From Echinococcus granulosus (Eukaryota > Platyhelminthes > Cestoda > Cyclophyllidea > Taeniidae): a DNA stretch of 64,000 nucleotides. The position numbers and the translations under genes were made by a program. A model generated the notes under the pieces. The model did not search any database, was not told where the DNA came from, and saw only the letters and a list, made by a program, of their open reading frames with translations. Within the stretch, counting starts at the first letter, position 1, and every line of letters begins with the position of its first letter. This document shows, one piece after another, positions 28,901-37,393 of this stretch. The DNA lies in contig NW_020170397.1 of assembly GCF_000524195.1 (NCBI RefSeq), positions 1,184,725-1,248,724 on the forward strand, read 5' to 3'.

Positions 28901-31900
28901 GCCAAAAAGGCAGAGATGGAGGGGTGTCACACATTCTTGGTGGAAAATAGAGAAGACGAGTGAGACCGCTGAGTGCTCACTCGATCACTTCAAAGGCGCC
29001 TGTCCTCGAAGATTTGATTATCAACAACTCTCAGCTCTCCGCTTCTCACTACATACAAATGGACACTAAAAGGAGGGCAAATGTTGTGACACCAACTTCA
29101 GCCAGTGTCAACATGGATAATAATATCAGCAACAGGAGCGGCAAGTGCTATCAGCGCGGATTAAAAAGAAAATCTTTTCTGGAATGTGGAAGCTCTGCTA
29201 GGTTGGATTAAATCAAATATGGAAAAGCGCCTCGAGTGAAATAAAACAGGTTCAAAAGAAGGTACACGGAAGAAACGAACTTTAGATTATTTTCAGCACA
29301 TGGAACCGAAGTCACACAAATAATTTCTAGGAGATTCAAACATCGAACATTTAGACAATAGCCAGAGAGTTGTCAGCGGGGCTTGAGATCACCTTGGTGA
29401 GATTACAAACAGAATGAGCACATTCTGATTACACTGTTGCCTTGCGTTGCATCGACTGTTGCTTTTATTCATTCTTGCGAGGTATATTCATGCTGGTCCT
29501 GACCATTCAACCAGAATCTCCTGTCTCCAAAGCTATCGGCACGTTGGTTAACAGCTTCAAGTGCACTTGGCACACCAACACCCTTGCCTGAGTTCAGGGC
29601 CACAAATATGTTAGGTGTGTTCTTTGCCAGTTTGTGATAACTGTGGGTACACTATATCGTGAAGCAAACAGATTTGTTGAATGGGGACCGATAAAATCGA
29701 GGACAATTTCATTTTTTTGCCTTTGGAGTATCAGCAGCTGAAATCGTTGAAGGAGCTGATGCCAATTGATGGCATATTAGAACAATAAAATATCTGGACT
29801 GTGGTAGCGACCCTGGCAACTTTGGTAGCGAGTGCCAAACTATTTGTGCATGTTTTTGGTAGGAGACTAGAAACTAAGCAAATTCATGCCGCCAGTTCCT
29901 GACGCCTCAAAAAGAGCACTATCTGAAAGATATACTACCAATAAACCTTACAAGATGAAGTGAAAAAAAGGTTCAAAGGGAGGAATTTTCTCGCGTGGCC
30001 AAACGGGTTTCCGGTTTCACGCCGGACGCAAAAGATTTTACTGATTCACACATAATGCTTGGCTCGCAGTCTCACTTGTATCAATTAGGGAGAGACTCCA
30101 CGAGCCTGGACAGGCATACGAGAAGGAACTCACTGTCCACTGAGGAGGTTCTGACGAACTTGGAGACACAAGAAATAGCGCGTCAGGTCCTCAACTATCG
30201 AGTCGATGTCGTAGGGGAAGAATTTGACTTGAAATTCGAAGAGCCAATTCTCTGCAAGAAAAGATTGGATGTTTAAAGCCTGATGTGTTACCAAGGAGGG
30301 CCTAGGATTAGCGTAAGCAAGCGCAGCGTTTAGCTTACTTCCGACTTGTTTGGCGACCTTCTTATCCATCTTGAGCCAGCACTGAAATTCAAAAAAAAGT
30401 ACACAGATGGAAGAACGCAATGTAGCCGTTAGTTAACAGGATACCCGTCATAAAAGGGAATTCGAGAAAGACCCAGAGAGGTTAACCAACGATACGCGGC
30501 GATTTATGGACATCGAAAGCTGGTACTGTATGCAGTTACGCACGACCCAGACATTCTAATTAATCATTCCAGAATTCTATTCTTTTACTTGCCTTGACAT
30601 TTTCAACAGAGTCAAGACAATTCAGCAGTCTGGAGATCGTAGAGCCTGGCATCCGAATTATAAGATATGCATTAAGAATTTTAAAAGCAATAGGCTACAC
30701 ATCAATGTTTATGTGTCAAAGTTATTTCACGTGGGAGTGTGTGCTAAGGGGTGCAGAAAACAGGGTATTGAAATTACCCTGATCTTACTTGCGGCTGAGA
30801 AATGACAACTAACACACAAATTGAGGCAAATGACAAGTTGGTCAGGTCTACGCAACAACTGTGTTTAGTGGCGTGGAATTTTGAGGATATACGATTTTAT
30901 TCAGGCTGAAAAAGTGAAAAATTAAGATTAGCTGATAAAAGTACGGAACCCTTTGTCTGAGGAGCCAACTTCATCCTCTGAAGCGCCTTAAATAAGATAA
31001 AAATATCACCGGTGAAAGCTGGACACATTCGGCTGGCTTATAGACCACTTTTATTAAGATGAAATGGCTATAATCCGACTCACACTGGAGAAGTTTCACG
31101 GTAATAAAGCATTGATTGACTAGAGATATATCAGAAATTAAGAGAGTCTAGTAATTTATGCAGCACGAGCTTTAGTTTCCTTTTCATAAACAGACTCCGA
31201 TGGAAACTGTTAATTCAAAGGCATCTCTGGATGCATTGTGATGTTATTCAAAATAAACATTTCGGTCCAAACAGGCTAAAAACTGGACTTTAGGGCCAAG
31301 TGGATGACTAAGCACAAAATCGCACTTGTTTACGCCAATAACTGGTAATATGAAATACAGCTGTCAACTGCGCGTGGTACGGATAACAGTACCAAAATGC
31401 ACCGAGGATTGAGAGAGGGCCAAACCCTTCCCACTGTTGTTTTCACATGCGGTCTTTACAACTGCACATGACCACCAATTCCCAAGAAGGTGTAAGGGGA
31501 GTTCAATTTTAATAAACTATAAGGCAGTCAAATAAATTCACGTGGCTTTAAATAAAAATTAAACCATCACCAAAAAACCTAAAGGAACATTTCATTCGTT
31601 GAAATAATTATCATTACAAGCAATTACCTGCGAATTACACAACTTCAACACCATCTTGGCCCTAGAATCAAGCAATCTAGACTTGGTCACCCCGTTTCGA
31701 CCTGTTTTGCTTCCAATCAGGCAAACCCACACGTCCAATGGCAAAAAAGGTGGTAGTCAATGGAAGAAGTGTCAAGCAGAGAACTACGGGGAATGGGGAT
31801 GAGGCACGACCTCTCACATTTTAACTAAAATGCAAATCAGCCCGGAGATCAGTTTCACAACTTCTTCCAAATGATTGAGTAGTGTTGGCTGACTCTGAAG

Positions 31901-34420
31901 AAGTTGTTCTTGCGCACCGAATTATACCAAGTACATAGATTTCACCCACAATTGTTTGGCTTTCACCAAGAAACTTAAAGTGAAGCATTTCGTCTGCAAA
32001 CCACTACACATGAAAAAACCTCCTGAGAATGAAGTGGAGGGGAATAATAGCGCGTGAATGGTTGGGAAGTGGCCAATGATACGCCCATTGGTTTAACGCT
32101 GCAGGGCTTTTAGAGCAAACTCTCGGCAAAATGCAGACTTGCTGATTGACTGATGATTGGACAGAGCGTCGATATGCCTGTGAATGTTGACTAACAATAA
32201 AAGGCCACTTAAAATAGGACTGCCCCACGTGATCAGTCAAGCTTCCTCAATTCTGGATAGAAATGATATGTCGCAGAAGCATCGTTAGCTCGAAACCAGT
32301 TACATGTTAGCCTTACAGCAGTCAGACTAGCTTCAATGGCCAAAACCAAGCAAATTTAAACAACGATGGGTGGCCACTAGGTCAGCAAAACCTGTCGCAA
32401 AAACATCATTCCTATGCATAAATTGTAGCAGGTTTTAAATGTACATCCACTAGTTTTGTTACAGTCCCACTAAGGGCATAGTTAATGAAATTATAGGAGC
32501 AAGGCTCTTTCAAATAAAGTTGACATCTACAGAACTTCTGAACCATGTAATAGGGTGCATTTAATTGAGCTTTTCCAAGCACTCATTGCATATGCAATCT
32601 AATTTTAAGAAGGCGAGAGCAATCACGACCATGAGTTGTAAAGCCGTGACAACAGCCAATTGCACAACTGTTCAAATGCGTGAGTGGAGCAGAGGTGAAC
32701 CGCTTGCGTGTTCAAAATTTTGCTACTGTTTAAAATTTTCGGTTGCTTGTACCGTGTATTTGCATGAAGCCATCTTCAGTCCATTGATAAGTAGACAAAT
32801 AGCGTCTGCTTACATAGGGGGCGCCGCGTGTCTACAAACTGTCACAAGCGACCCAAAATGAGAGATACTAACAGTGGCCACGGGCAAGGACACTAAGGCC
32901 CTCAAGGACACGGGCGGTGGCGGCCACAAAGAGGGGATGAGCACACGGATATGCGGCATTGGTGAAAGGCCATTTATCGAACGCTTATGGCACCTTGTTT
33001 GCTTTTAAGGTCACTGCAGATGTTCAAACCAAACTTGGATGGAGGGAAGGCAGAAGGAAGGGTACTACTTACCATGGTGTTGTCGGGGGCGAGATATTTA
33101 ATTCCAAAGAAATCCGTCTCCAACAGATCCAAGTTGGCGCAGACAGCGTCAAAAAGCTGTTGTCCGTAGGCCGCTTTCTGTAAGCATAAATAAAATGAAA
33201 ATAAGCATACCAGTTAATAAATAGGTCGATCACAAACGGTGAAATAACGTAATATAGACGGATTATAAACTTTACTTACCAATAAGCAACTTTAACTAAA
33301 AGAGGAGCCATTAATGAGACTTCCAATGTAATTCAATGCTTGCTTAGCACTAGGCTGGTTATAATTTTTTTATTTTTAAACCATCTATAGCAAGTGAAGA
33401 AATAATAGTTTCCTGCAAAGATCAGTCCATACGCATACGTTATTTATAAGACCATTAGTAACTTGAAATGTCCAAACTAAAAGATATCTTCGATAGGGAA
33501 CAAGGAAACAGAGGCTACAAATAGTTGAAATGAGGCACCCTTCGGGATGAAATCGAATTCTGACTTCAAGATAGCAAAAAGTGCTCCAACGCGCTCAAAC
33601 AATTTTGTACATTAAAGCCATGGTAATAGTGACGAACAAAAATGAAGAGTAGCGAGATTCTAACCATAATAACGGCTTATTTAAAGTTCCCACAAAGAAA
33701 AAGTTAAATTAAAGAATTTCTGACTTTTTTATTACCCTCCAATTTCTACATTGAAGAATTGAACGGAGGTACAGAGATACTTCAACTAAAAGAAAGTTCA
33801 GTTAGAGAGATGGTGCTAATAATTGAGGCTGGACAACACGCCAAATTCAAGCTGGTAAAAGAGCGATTTCGTAATTCTGATTTACTTTAAATTTTTGACT
33901 ACTGAAGAACAAGATGCAGATCTGACAGTTGATCTTACTAGCTAGCCGCGAAAAAGGCAGGAGGACTCACATCGATGCTAAACATCTGTTGAAGCCCATC
34001 CAACATGATGACGGCACAGTCGACAGACTTGCCGGAGGGTTTGAAATTCGACGCTGAGGTGTTGGAGCGTCCGAAAGTGGCGGTGCGTCCCATGGTGGCG
34101 CTGGGGTAAGGCGAGCCTACCGCGGTTACAGGACCGAGAGTGTTGGTCCCACCGCCCCCACCGAGCATCGAGCCGCCTGAAATGCTACCCTGCCTACCAA
34201 CGGTACCAAAGCGGCGCAGGCTGGTGTAGTATTCGCGCTTTGGCACTGAGTCGGGTACTTCGATTGTGCTGTTGTACTGTTGCAGTGTCGCCGCGCCGCT
34301 CCGCCCCGCGTTCTGCTCGAGGTGCACCAGATTGATCGAACCCGCGGTGGTATCACCGTCTACTGACCGACGGCCGGGGGATCCGAGCACGGAACTTCCT
34401 GGGTAGTCAAAGCTGTCCTC
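1747..34420 (-). CDS. protein 4.1-family FERM protein with tandem SPRY domains (multi-exon gene, 5' end missing)
   Basis: This is the assembled gene model. Exons in transcription order are 34420-33971, 33177-33073, 30381-30339, 30251-30134, 25958-25776, 23691-23604, 22476-22226, 18294-18098, 16380-16073, 14653-14293, 12616-12351, 10104-9895 and 9524-9285, then probably 4293-4012 and 1929-1747. All 13 first exons join in frame (940 codons). Numbering from 34420, the order is: G/S/T-rich N-terminal region (1-132), FERM (about 133-412), FA-like segment (413-445), linker, SPRY 1 (about 552-722), SPRY 2 (about 755-940), then a possible 4.1 C-terminal domain. Known 4.1 proteins link membrane proteins to spectrin and actin at the cell cortex. 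SPRY domains bind proteins. FERM and FA identify the family firmly. That the SPRY exons belong to the same transcript is inferred from strand, order and the phase-1 junction 18098/16380. The initiator exon lies upstream of 34420 and was not found. The alternative is two adjacent genes. Confidence 0.75.
1930..4011 (-). other. intron of the 4.1-like gene
   Basis: Non-coding by appearance. It holds a G/T- and CA-rich part near 2640-2880 and an ACACACGCGCTCGC stretch near 3350. If a complete 4.1 C-terminal domain exists, a missing exon could lie here, but I did not recognise one. Confidence 0.4.
4012..4293 (-). CDS. probable 4.1-like gene exon: Pro/Ser-rich linker
   Basis: This GC-rich open stretch of 94 codons sits behind a textbook acceptor (ctattttttctgcag). 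It encodes VMKPSVDRREDDLSP, then a Pro-rich part with SPPPKRVAPKTPS, then HTELADAIDGIQLSPSRR. It could join SPRY 2 and the last exon, all in phase 0. The donor is less clear (GTGTGT, or a GTAGAA a few bases on). No domain is recognised. Membership in the gene is inferred from strand, composition and phase. Confidence 0.55.
4294..9284 (-). other. long intron of the 4.1-like gene, possibly with unseen exons
   Basis: Mostly AT-rich DNA that is purine-rich on the plus strand. A more GC-rich patch at about 5570-5700 has an open minus-strand frame (GHSCTPSGRSSFAADNYY) after a possible acceptor. It could be another linker exon, but I cannot support it further. No repeat-family copy was seen. Confidence 0.4.
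9285..9524 (-). CDS. 4.1-like gene: SPRY domain 2, second exon
   Basis: These 80 codons, in phase 0, have a ttctgctgcag acceptor and a GTGAGA donor. They encode FGEDDVIGCFLDLTQRTVRW, AKNGHPFGDAY, AFFPTVALNNSTVELNFGD and YFPG. This matches the second half of the DDX1-type SPRY domain (F...D.IGC.LD...G.V.FSKNG..LG.AF, LFPA..LKNAELKFNFG). Confidence 0.95.
9525..9894 (-). other. intron within SPRY domain 2
   Basis: A 370-bp intron with consensus GTAACC donor and ttctgctgcag acceptor. Nothing else is seen in it. Confidence 0.7.
9895..10104 (-). CDS. 4.1-like gene: SPRY domain 2, first exon
   Basis: These 70 codons, in phase 0, have an acceptor ending gtttacag and a GTAACC donor. They encode GVRGEGRFYYEARV, ARIGWTTEDGSLLVGTDSFG, FGYGSD and HNNEIDNYGE. 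This is close to the DDX1 SPRY pattern GKHYYEV, CRVGWST..ASLDLGTD.FGFGFG and SHNKQFDNYGE. Confidence 0.95.
10105..12350 (-). other. intron between SPRY 2 lead-in and SPRY 2
   Basis: A 2.2-kb AT-rich intron. A poly-A run lies near 10675-10686. No gene or repeat-family copy is recognised. Confidence 0.6.
12351..12616 (-). CDS. 4.1-like gene: end of SPRY 1 and lead-in to SPRY 2
   Basis: This 266-nt exon encodes AASMKDSRLLLNFGG, the last strand of SPRY 1, then a Gly-rich spacer with six consecutive Gly, then GWRLNPYDATAGVEVRPDG and SGWQGCRANR. DDX1 has the same order before its SPRY domain (W.MNPYD......GDG......W.GCRA.KG). The donor is GTGAGC. Confidence 0.92.
12617..14292 (-). other. intron within SPRY domain 1
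   Basis: A 1.7-kb intron. Short overlapping open frames near 13840-14120 on both strands have no recognisable content. Confidence 0.6.
14293..14653 (-). CDS. 4.1-like gene: SPRY domain 1, main exon
   Basis: This 361-nt exon has a ccccatcag acceptor and a GTAAGA donor. It encodes GCRANKGVKAPGCYYFEATV, VGVGWATNEAGL, then IGCCLDLDRGIATWNCNG and INEPFFP. These are the SPRY landmarks G...YYE, .GW, IGC.LDLD and FFP. The KNG-type motif is altered to CNG, and the usual FGFGYG stretch is replaced by an unusual QAFVLGNIEGG, so this unit is the more diverged one. Confidence 0.92.
14654..16072 (-). other. intron between linker exon and SPRY 1
   Basis: A 1.4-kb intron with nothing recognised. It starts with GTTAGG and ends with a ccatcag acceptor. 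Confidence 0.6.
16073..16380 (-). CDS. 4.1-like gene: linker and lead-in to SPRY 1
   Basis: This 308-nt exon has a strong acceptor (ctcattgctttatttag) and a GTTAGG donor. After a Tyr/Gly/Ala-rich linker, it contains a lead-in with PWRIST, GIDDRGLDI and SGWQ. The same lead-in precedes the second SPRY domain as GWRLNPYD...SGWQ, which shows that the two SPRY units arose by duplication. The exon joins the FERM-side exon in phase 1 and SPRY 1 in phase 0. Confidence 0.85.
16381..18097 (-). other. intron joining the FERM block to the SPRY block
   Basis: A 1.7-kb intron with donor GTGAGC and acceptor cattgctttatttag. I see no stop or start signals of a gene boundary inside it. Its phase-1 match on both sides is the main evidence that FERM and SPRY exons are one gene. 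Confidence 0.55.
18098..18294 (-). CDS. 4.1-like gene: FERM end plus FERM-adjacent segment
   Basis: This 197-nt exon has a cgctctccttcag acceptor. It begins by completing the Arg codon of HHNFFR and then reads LRSYE...PSVLPGFSSRKFTYN. That resembles the 4.1 FERM-adjacent region (K.....GSKFRYSGRT). The rest is basic and Ser/Pro-rich (RRMQPQRKRISS). The donor GTGAGC leaves phase 1, which matches the next exon and connects the FERM block to the SPRY block. Confidence 0.88.
18295..22225 (-). other. 3.9-kb intron of the 4.1-like gene
   Basis: AT-rich, with no gene recognised. A near-perfect inverted repeat lies at 18540-18565. The short open frames at 19514-19720 and 20341-20604 on the plus strand have no identifiable content. 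Confidence 0.55.
22226..22476 (-). CDS. 4.1-like gene: FERM F3 (PH-like) lobe exon
   Basis: This 251-nt exon has a gcgcccag acceptor and a GTGCGT donor. It encodes the C-terminal FERM lobe: GVEHGLGVYYGGLLLY, then IRLQRFSWPRIIKLSYRKRH, and finally AKRLWTLCVEHHNFF. The 4.1 family reads GVDI.LGV...GLL.Y, LRINRFPWPK.LKISYKR.. and AK.LWK.CVEHHTFFR. The acidic loop with DEDQSERT replaces the usual PGE.EQ.EST. Confidence 0.97.
22477..23603 (-). other. intron of the 4.1-like gene
   Basis: A 1.1-kb intron with nothing recognised beyond a G-rich run at 23340-23360. Confidence 0.6.
23604..23691 (-). CDS. 4.1-like gene: FERM F2-lobe end exon
   Basis: This 88-nt exon has a pyrimidine-rich acceptor (gttaactttttcag) and a GTAAGT donor. 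It encodes GQSPEMADRNFLNNSKKLAL then YGVHMHKVL, matching [27 protein letters not shown] of protein 4.1. The phase-2 to phase-0 junctions fit both neighbours. Confidence 0.94.
23692..25775 (-). other. intron of the 4.1-like gene
   Basis: A 2.1-kb AT-rich intron with no feature recognised. Confidence 0.6.
25776..25958 (-). CDS. 4.1-like gene: FERM F2-lobe exon
   Basis: This 183-nt exon enters after two bases of a split codon and leaves in phase 2. It encodes LPCSFFSYVILGSYVVQSDA, GDFDP, and then FAPSHLQSTEMLYRIAETHR. These equal the 4.1 segments LPCSF..LALLGSY..QSELGDYDP and APNQT.ELEE.V.ELH. It is GC-rich compared with the flanking introns. Confidence 0.96.
25959..30133 (-). other. 4.2-kb intron of the 4.1-like gene with opposite-strand open frames
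   Basis: No domain is recognised. On the plus strand, 28765-29211 is one frame broken by a single TAG at 28948. On the minus strand, 28290-28364 has a short open stretch (MLSKSQSAPNLPQ) that might be an unused or alternative exon. The flanking FERM exons join perfectly without it. Confidence 0.5.
30134..30251 (-). CDS. 4.1-like gene: FERM F1/F2 exon
   Basis: The 118-nt exon has a tcttgcag acceptor and a GTGAGT donor. It encodes NWLFEFQVKFFPYDIDSIVE followed by DLTRYFLCLQVRQNLLSG. This is the highly conserved FERM sequence VKFYPPDP..L.EDITRYYLCLQLRQDI..G of the 4.1 family. Confidence 0.97.
30339..30381 (-). CDS. 4.1-like gene: short FERM exon
   Basis: This 43-nt exon has a strong T-rich acceptor ending gaatttcag and a GTAAGC donor. 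It encodes CWLKMDKKVAKQVG, equivalent to the TWLD...K.IKKQV segment of 4.1 proteins. It ends in phase 1 and joins the next exon only 87 bp away. Confidence 0.9.
30382..33072 (-). other. 2.7-kb intron of the 4.1-like gene
   Basis: AT-rich intron. Short open frames at 30594-30782 and 32565-32861 on the plus strand have no recognised content. Confidence 0.55.
33073..33177 (-). CDS. 4.1-like gene: FERM F1-lobe exon
   Basis: The 35 codons lie between a ttacag acceptor and a GTAAGT donor, phase 0 to phase 0. The product contains GQQLFDAVCANLDLLETDFF, which matches the F1 signature of protein 4.1 (GQ.L...VC..L.LLE.DYFGL). It follows directly from the previous exon. Confidence 0.93.
33178..33970 (-). 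other. intron of the 4.1-like gene
   Basis: A 0.8-kb AT-rich intron with nothing recognised. Confidence 0.6.
33971..34420 (-). CDS. 4.1-like gene: N-terminal low-complexity exon and start of FERM
   Basis: The acceptor is a long pyrimidine tract ending ctaactag just before 34420, and the donor is GTGAGT after 33971. The 150 codons are in phase 0 at both ends. Most of the exon is Gly/Ser/Thr-rich (GSISGGSMLGGGGGTN, for example), as in the variable head regions of 4.1 proteins. The last roughly 18 residues, VDCAVIMLDGLQQMFSID, are the first strands of the FERM F1 lobe. No in-frame start codon sits at its beginning, so at least one upstream exon is expected. Confidence 0.85.
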
Positions 34421-35500
34421 CTAGTTAGGAGGCGGTGGAAAAAGTTGATCAGAACCAGAAAGAGAGCAGTTTTACGTGCACTCATACCCGCATCTCAGCA
34501 GTCAGGAATGCAACGAATACAAGACCGTAAAAGGGATGCAAATGGAACGAGGGCAGTCGACACAGGAAACATGAAGTGGTGGTAATAGCTCAAAAGTGAG
34601 CAAAAGTGAAAGTAAAATTACCGGAGTTAGCGAGGAGACTATACTCTAGAAATGGTAAACACAATGAGTTTTGGTAGGTCAAAAGAAACTTCTGACTGAA
34701 GTCAAGAACAACACAGGTCCAGCTAAATGAAATAATTCTTCTAGTGAATCATGCGCCCCCTGACACATGCATTATCATAGCCGATTAATAATCCAAAACA
34801 GGAGATTAGTCCTGACAAAACGTGCGCTATGGAAAATATGCGTGGATGAAGTGCATTAGCGCATACCCTCCACTGAAGTCCTCTGGGATCTTAGAGATTA
34901 GTGGACATAAATTGTCTAAAATCCAAAATATACATTGAAGTTGGTGCCAGAAGCACAGATTCATTTACTGGAAAAGTTAGAAACGCAACCGAGATAAGAA
35001 ATAGGGTAGAAACAAACAGATGATGTTTTGCTGCCGCCCGATGATTGCTATACAGGGGTAAAGCACCCGTAAACTCTGGATCCTTAAAGGCTTAATACAA
35101 TGAGTTATACACAGAAAACGAATAATCTCGAGTAAAATAAGGGAATATTAAACTGTACGAGTTAATAATAATACTTAAAACCAGGACAAGCAACGACAGA
35201 GACAAAAGGGGAAATAACGGTGGTGATTGGTAGAACTATATTGAATTAGAAAATAAAACTCACCGGAGGAAGAGCCATCGGCACAAACGAATTAAAAATA
35301 CCGCATGTGAAAGATGAAGCCGAGAAGCATAAACGCCGAAGCGAAAACCAGAATCCGCGATTGGGCTCAGGAAAGAGGTGACAATGCTGTAAGGTCGTAA
35401 TTGATATAGTTAAATAAATACCTCTAGAATCTTAAATATTATTTAGAAATTGTGTGACCCTACCTACAAAATGCAAAAAATGGCATAATAGGCTGAATTG
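34421..35500 (-). other. first intron or 5' region of the 4.1-like gene
   Basis: The acceptor before 34420 shows that transcription starts further upstream on the minus strand. The plus strand is still strongly purine-rich to about 35.4 kb, like the introns of this gene. The initiator exon should lie here or just beyond, but I could not identify it. Confidence 0.5.
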
Positions 35501-35700
35501 CGGAATAACCTAAATTTTTTATATCGTTAGTGGGATGACCTTTCCAGTCTATAGATATTTCGACGTTTTCTCACCCACAAGTGTGCAGTTTTATTTTACG
35601 TTACTTAAATAACCTTACAGTTTTACCTCTTGTACAATATAAATTTAAAAAATGTATGACGTGAAATCGCGAGTAACTAGCTAGCGTGCTCAAAATCACA
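35400..35700. promoter_or_regulatory. candidate divergent transcription start zone (strand-composition switch)
   Basis: The line at 35161 has about 43 purines in 60 bases, while the lines at 35581 and 35701 have about 23-24 in 60. The minus-strand 4.1-like gene lies to the left and plus-strand genes to the right, so a composition flip tied to transcription direction would place divergent starts here. This is inferred. No core promoter motif was confirmed. Confidence 0.35.
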
Positions 35701-37393
35701 CGCAAATGTTTGCCTCTAGGTTCTGGTGTTTTTTACTACACTTGTTCAAAATGATTTTAAATTTGCATGTGCAGCCATTTGTCTTAGACCAATTTTTCCG
35801 AAATAATCTCTTTTCTCCAGGAGAGATTATTGTATTCGCTGTAATGGCCGCTTGCACCATAGCACTGACTTTTAAATAATGTGATACGTCCGCTGTCAAT
35901 GTGAATAAAGCTTTTTGGAGGAAGAAGGAAATATTCACCCCCTTATATACTGAGTTATGGGGACTCGGTAACTTGCAAAATTGTGCGGGCACCTGGGTCC
36001 TTGCAGGTTGTGCCTTTCCCCGGCGGCATGGTCTACAGGCCGCATTAGTAGGCTCACGATTCATCCGTACGTGGGTAACATCTGTTATTTACAGTTCTCT
36101 TAGTTATTACGACTTCAGAGAAGAGTTGGGATATTATGGCACTGCGTTCCTAAGAATAGCGCATTCTCACATTATCGACTGCCTTATAAAAATTAGTTTC
36201 TACTTAGGATACAATGAAATGAGTGCCCTCGGTGGGTGTCTTCTTTAGGAAATCGAATTTGTAGAAATAATAATCTCGTGAACTCAATTATATCTCCGCT
36301 TTGTGCTAGCGACAGCTGTCTTAAATTCGCATGACTACTGGTTTCGCTATCTTTAATCCACTTCGTCCCAATGACTTTAATGTCACGCGAGGATTTATCT
36401 CCCAACCTGACACCTTTGTGCGGACTTGGTGGAAAAAGTTGGATAGACCAAAATAATGCATACCAATATAGAATAAGAAGTCCGTGTTTAGACAACTATT
36501 ACGAGATAAAAGACCTTTTGCATGGAGTGCGTGTTCAGAAGGATAACTGTGCTTCTTAATTTAATTTGCCGAAAGGCAGAAGGAAGAAAATGTTATCATG
36601 TTCTCAGATTGCAACATAACTCATTTTTACTAAAAATGCAGAAGTTAAATCATTTTGTTACTGACTTGTTAAATTTCTGTCTACTCGTAGTCATCATGTA
36701 GAATCCGAGGGTGTATTTTTGCCATATGTAGTCGCTGTCGCAATCTTTCTGTGGCTAGTCATCACATGTTTCTTCTATGAATTTAAGATTTGTAGGTCAG
36801 TCAGTAAAGGCAAATTACTTCTAGTTTGCCAGATTCCCTTGCATCTTCCACCACTGAGCCCCCAATTCTTTGCTGAAGTAGTAATAGGGTTCACTATGAT
36901 GAGAACATGGTCGGTATTTTGTGAATAAAAGAGCATCGTTGCCCGAAAAGTTCAGGCTTTGCGGCAGAAGGTGTGTGAATCAATAAAATTCAGGGTTGGC
37001 TTTTAGTAAGTTACTTATTTGGAAACATCTAGATAGCAAACTGGCATTTGATTACCTACACAATAAAGCCAAAGAAAACCAGTGGTTTGAGTATCATTGC
37101 CCGTTAAATGACACTATTTACAAGTGAATTTGCACTAATACAATTTAGCATTTGTAATTTTTGTCTTTTTAATTGACCACATTACATGTGCCTTCGCCGT
37201 GATTGGGCAGTTATCCAGTGATCTTTTTAAATACGGAATTGTGATTGGGTAGACAAAATGTGGTTGCTTTGTGGTTGGTTGGCCCTTTTCCAGAATTTCA
37301 TTGGCCCAACTTGATGATAAGAGCTGGAATATCACATGTCCGGACAGTTCTGCGTGGAATATAGGTAAGGCCGGGGCTGCCGCTAGGCCGAAT
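35701..37393. other. T-rich region upstream of ENT gene A
   Basis: Open frames at 35901-36248 and 36719-36928 on the plus strand show no recognisable domain and are probably chance. The region may contain the promoter and 5' UTR of the first transporter gene. Confidence 0.4.

Noticed and set aside
37271..37393. A longer N-terminus for ENT copy A
   Set aside because: The frame is open upstream to 37271 but contains no ATG before 37394, and the extra sequence does not resemble the N-terminus of copy B.
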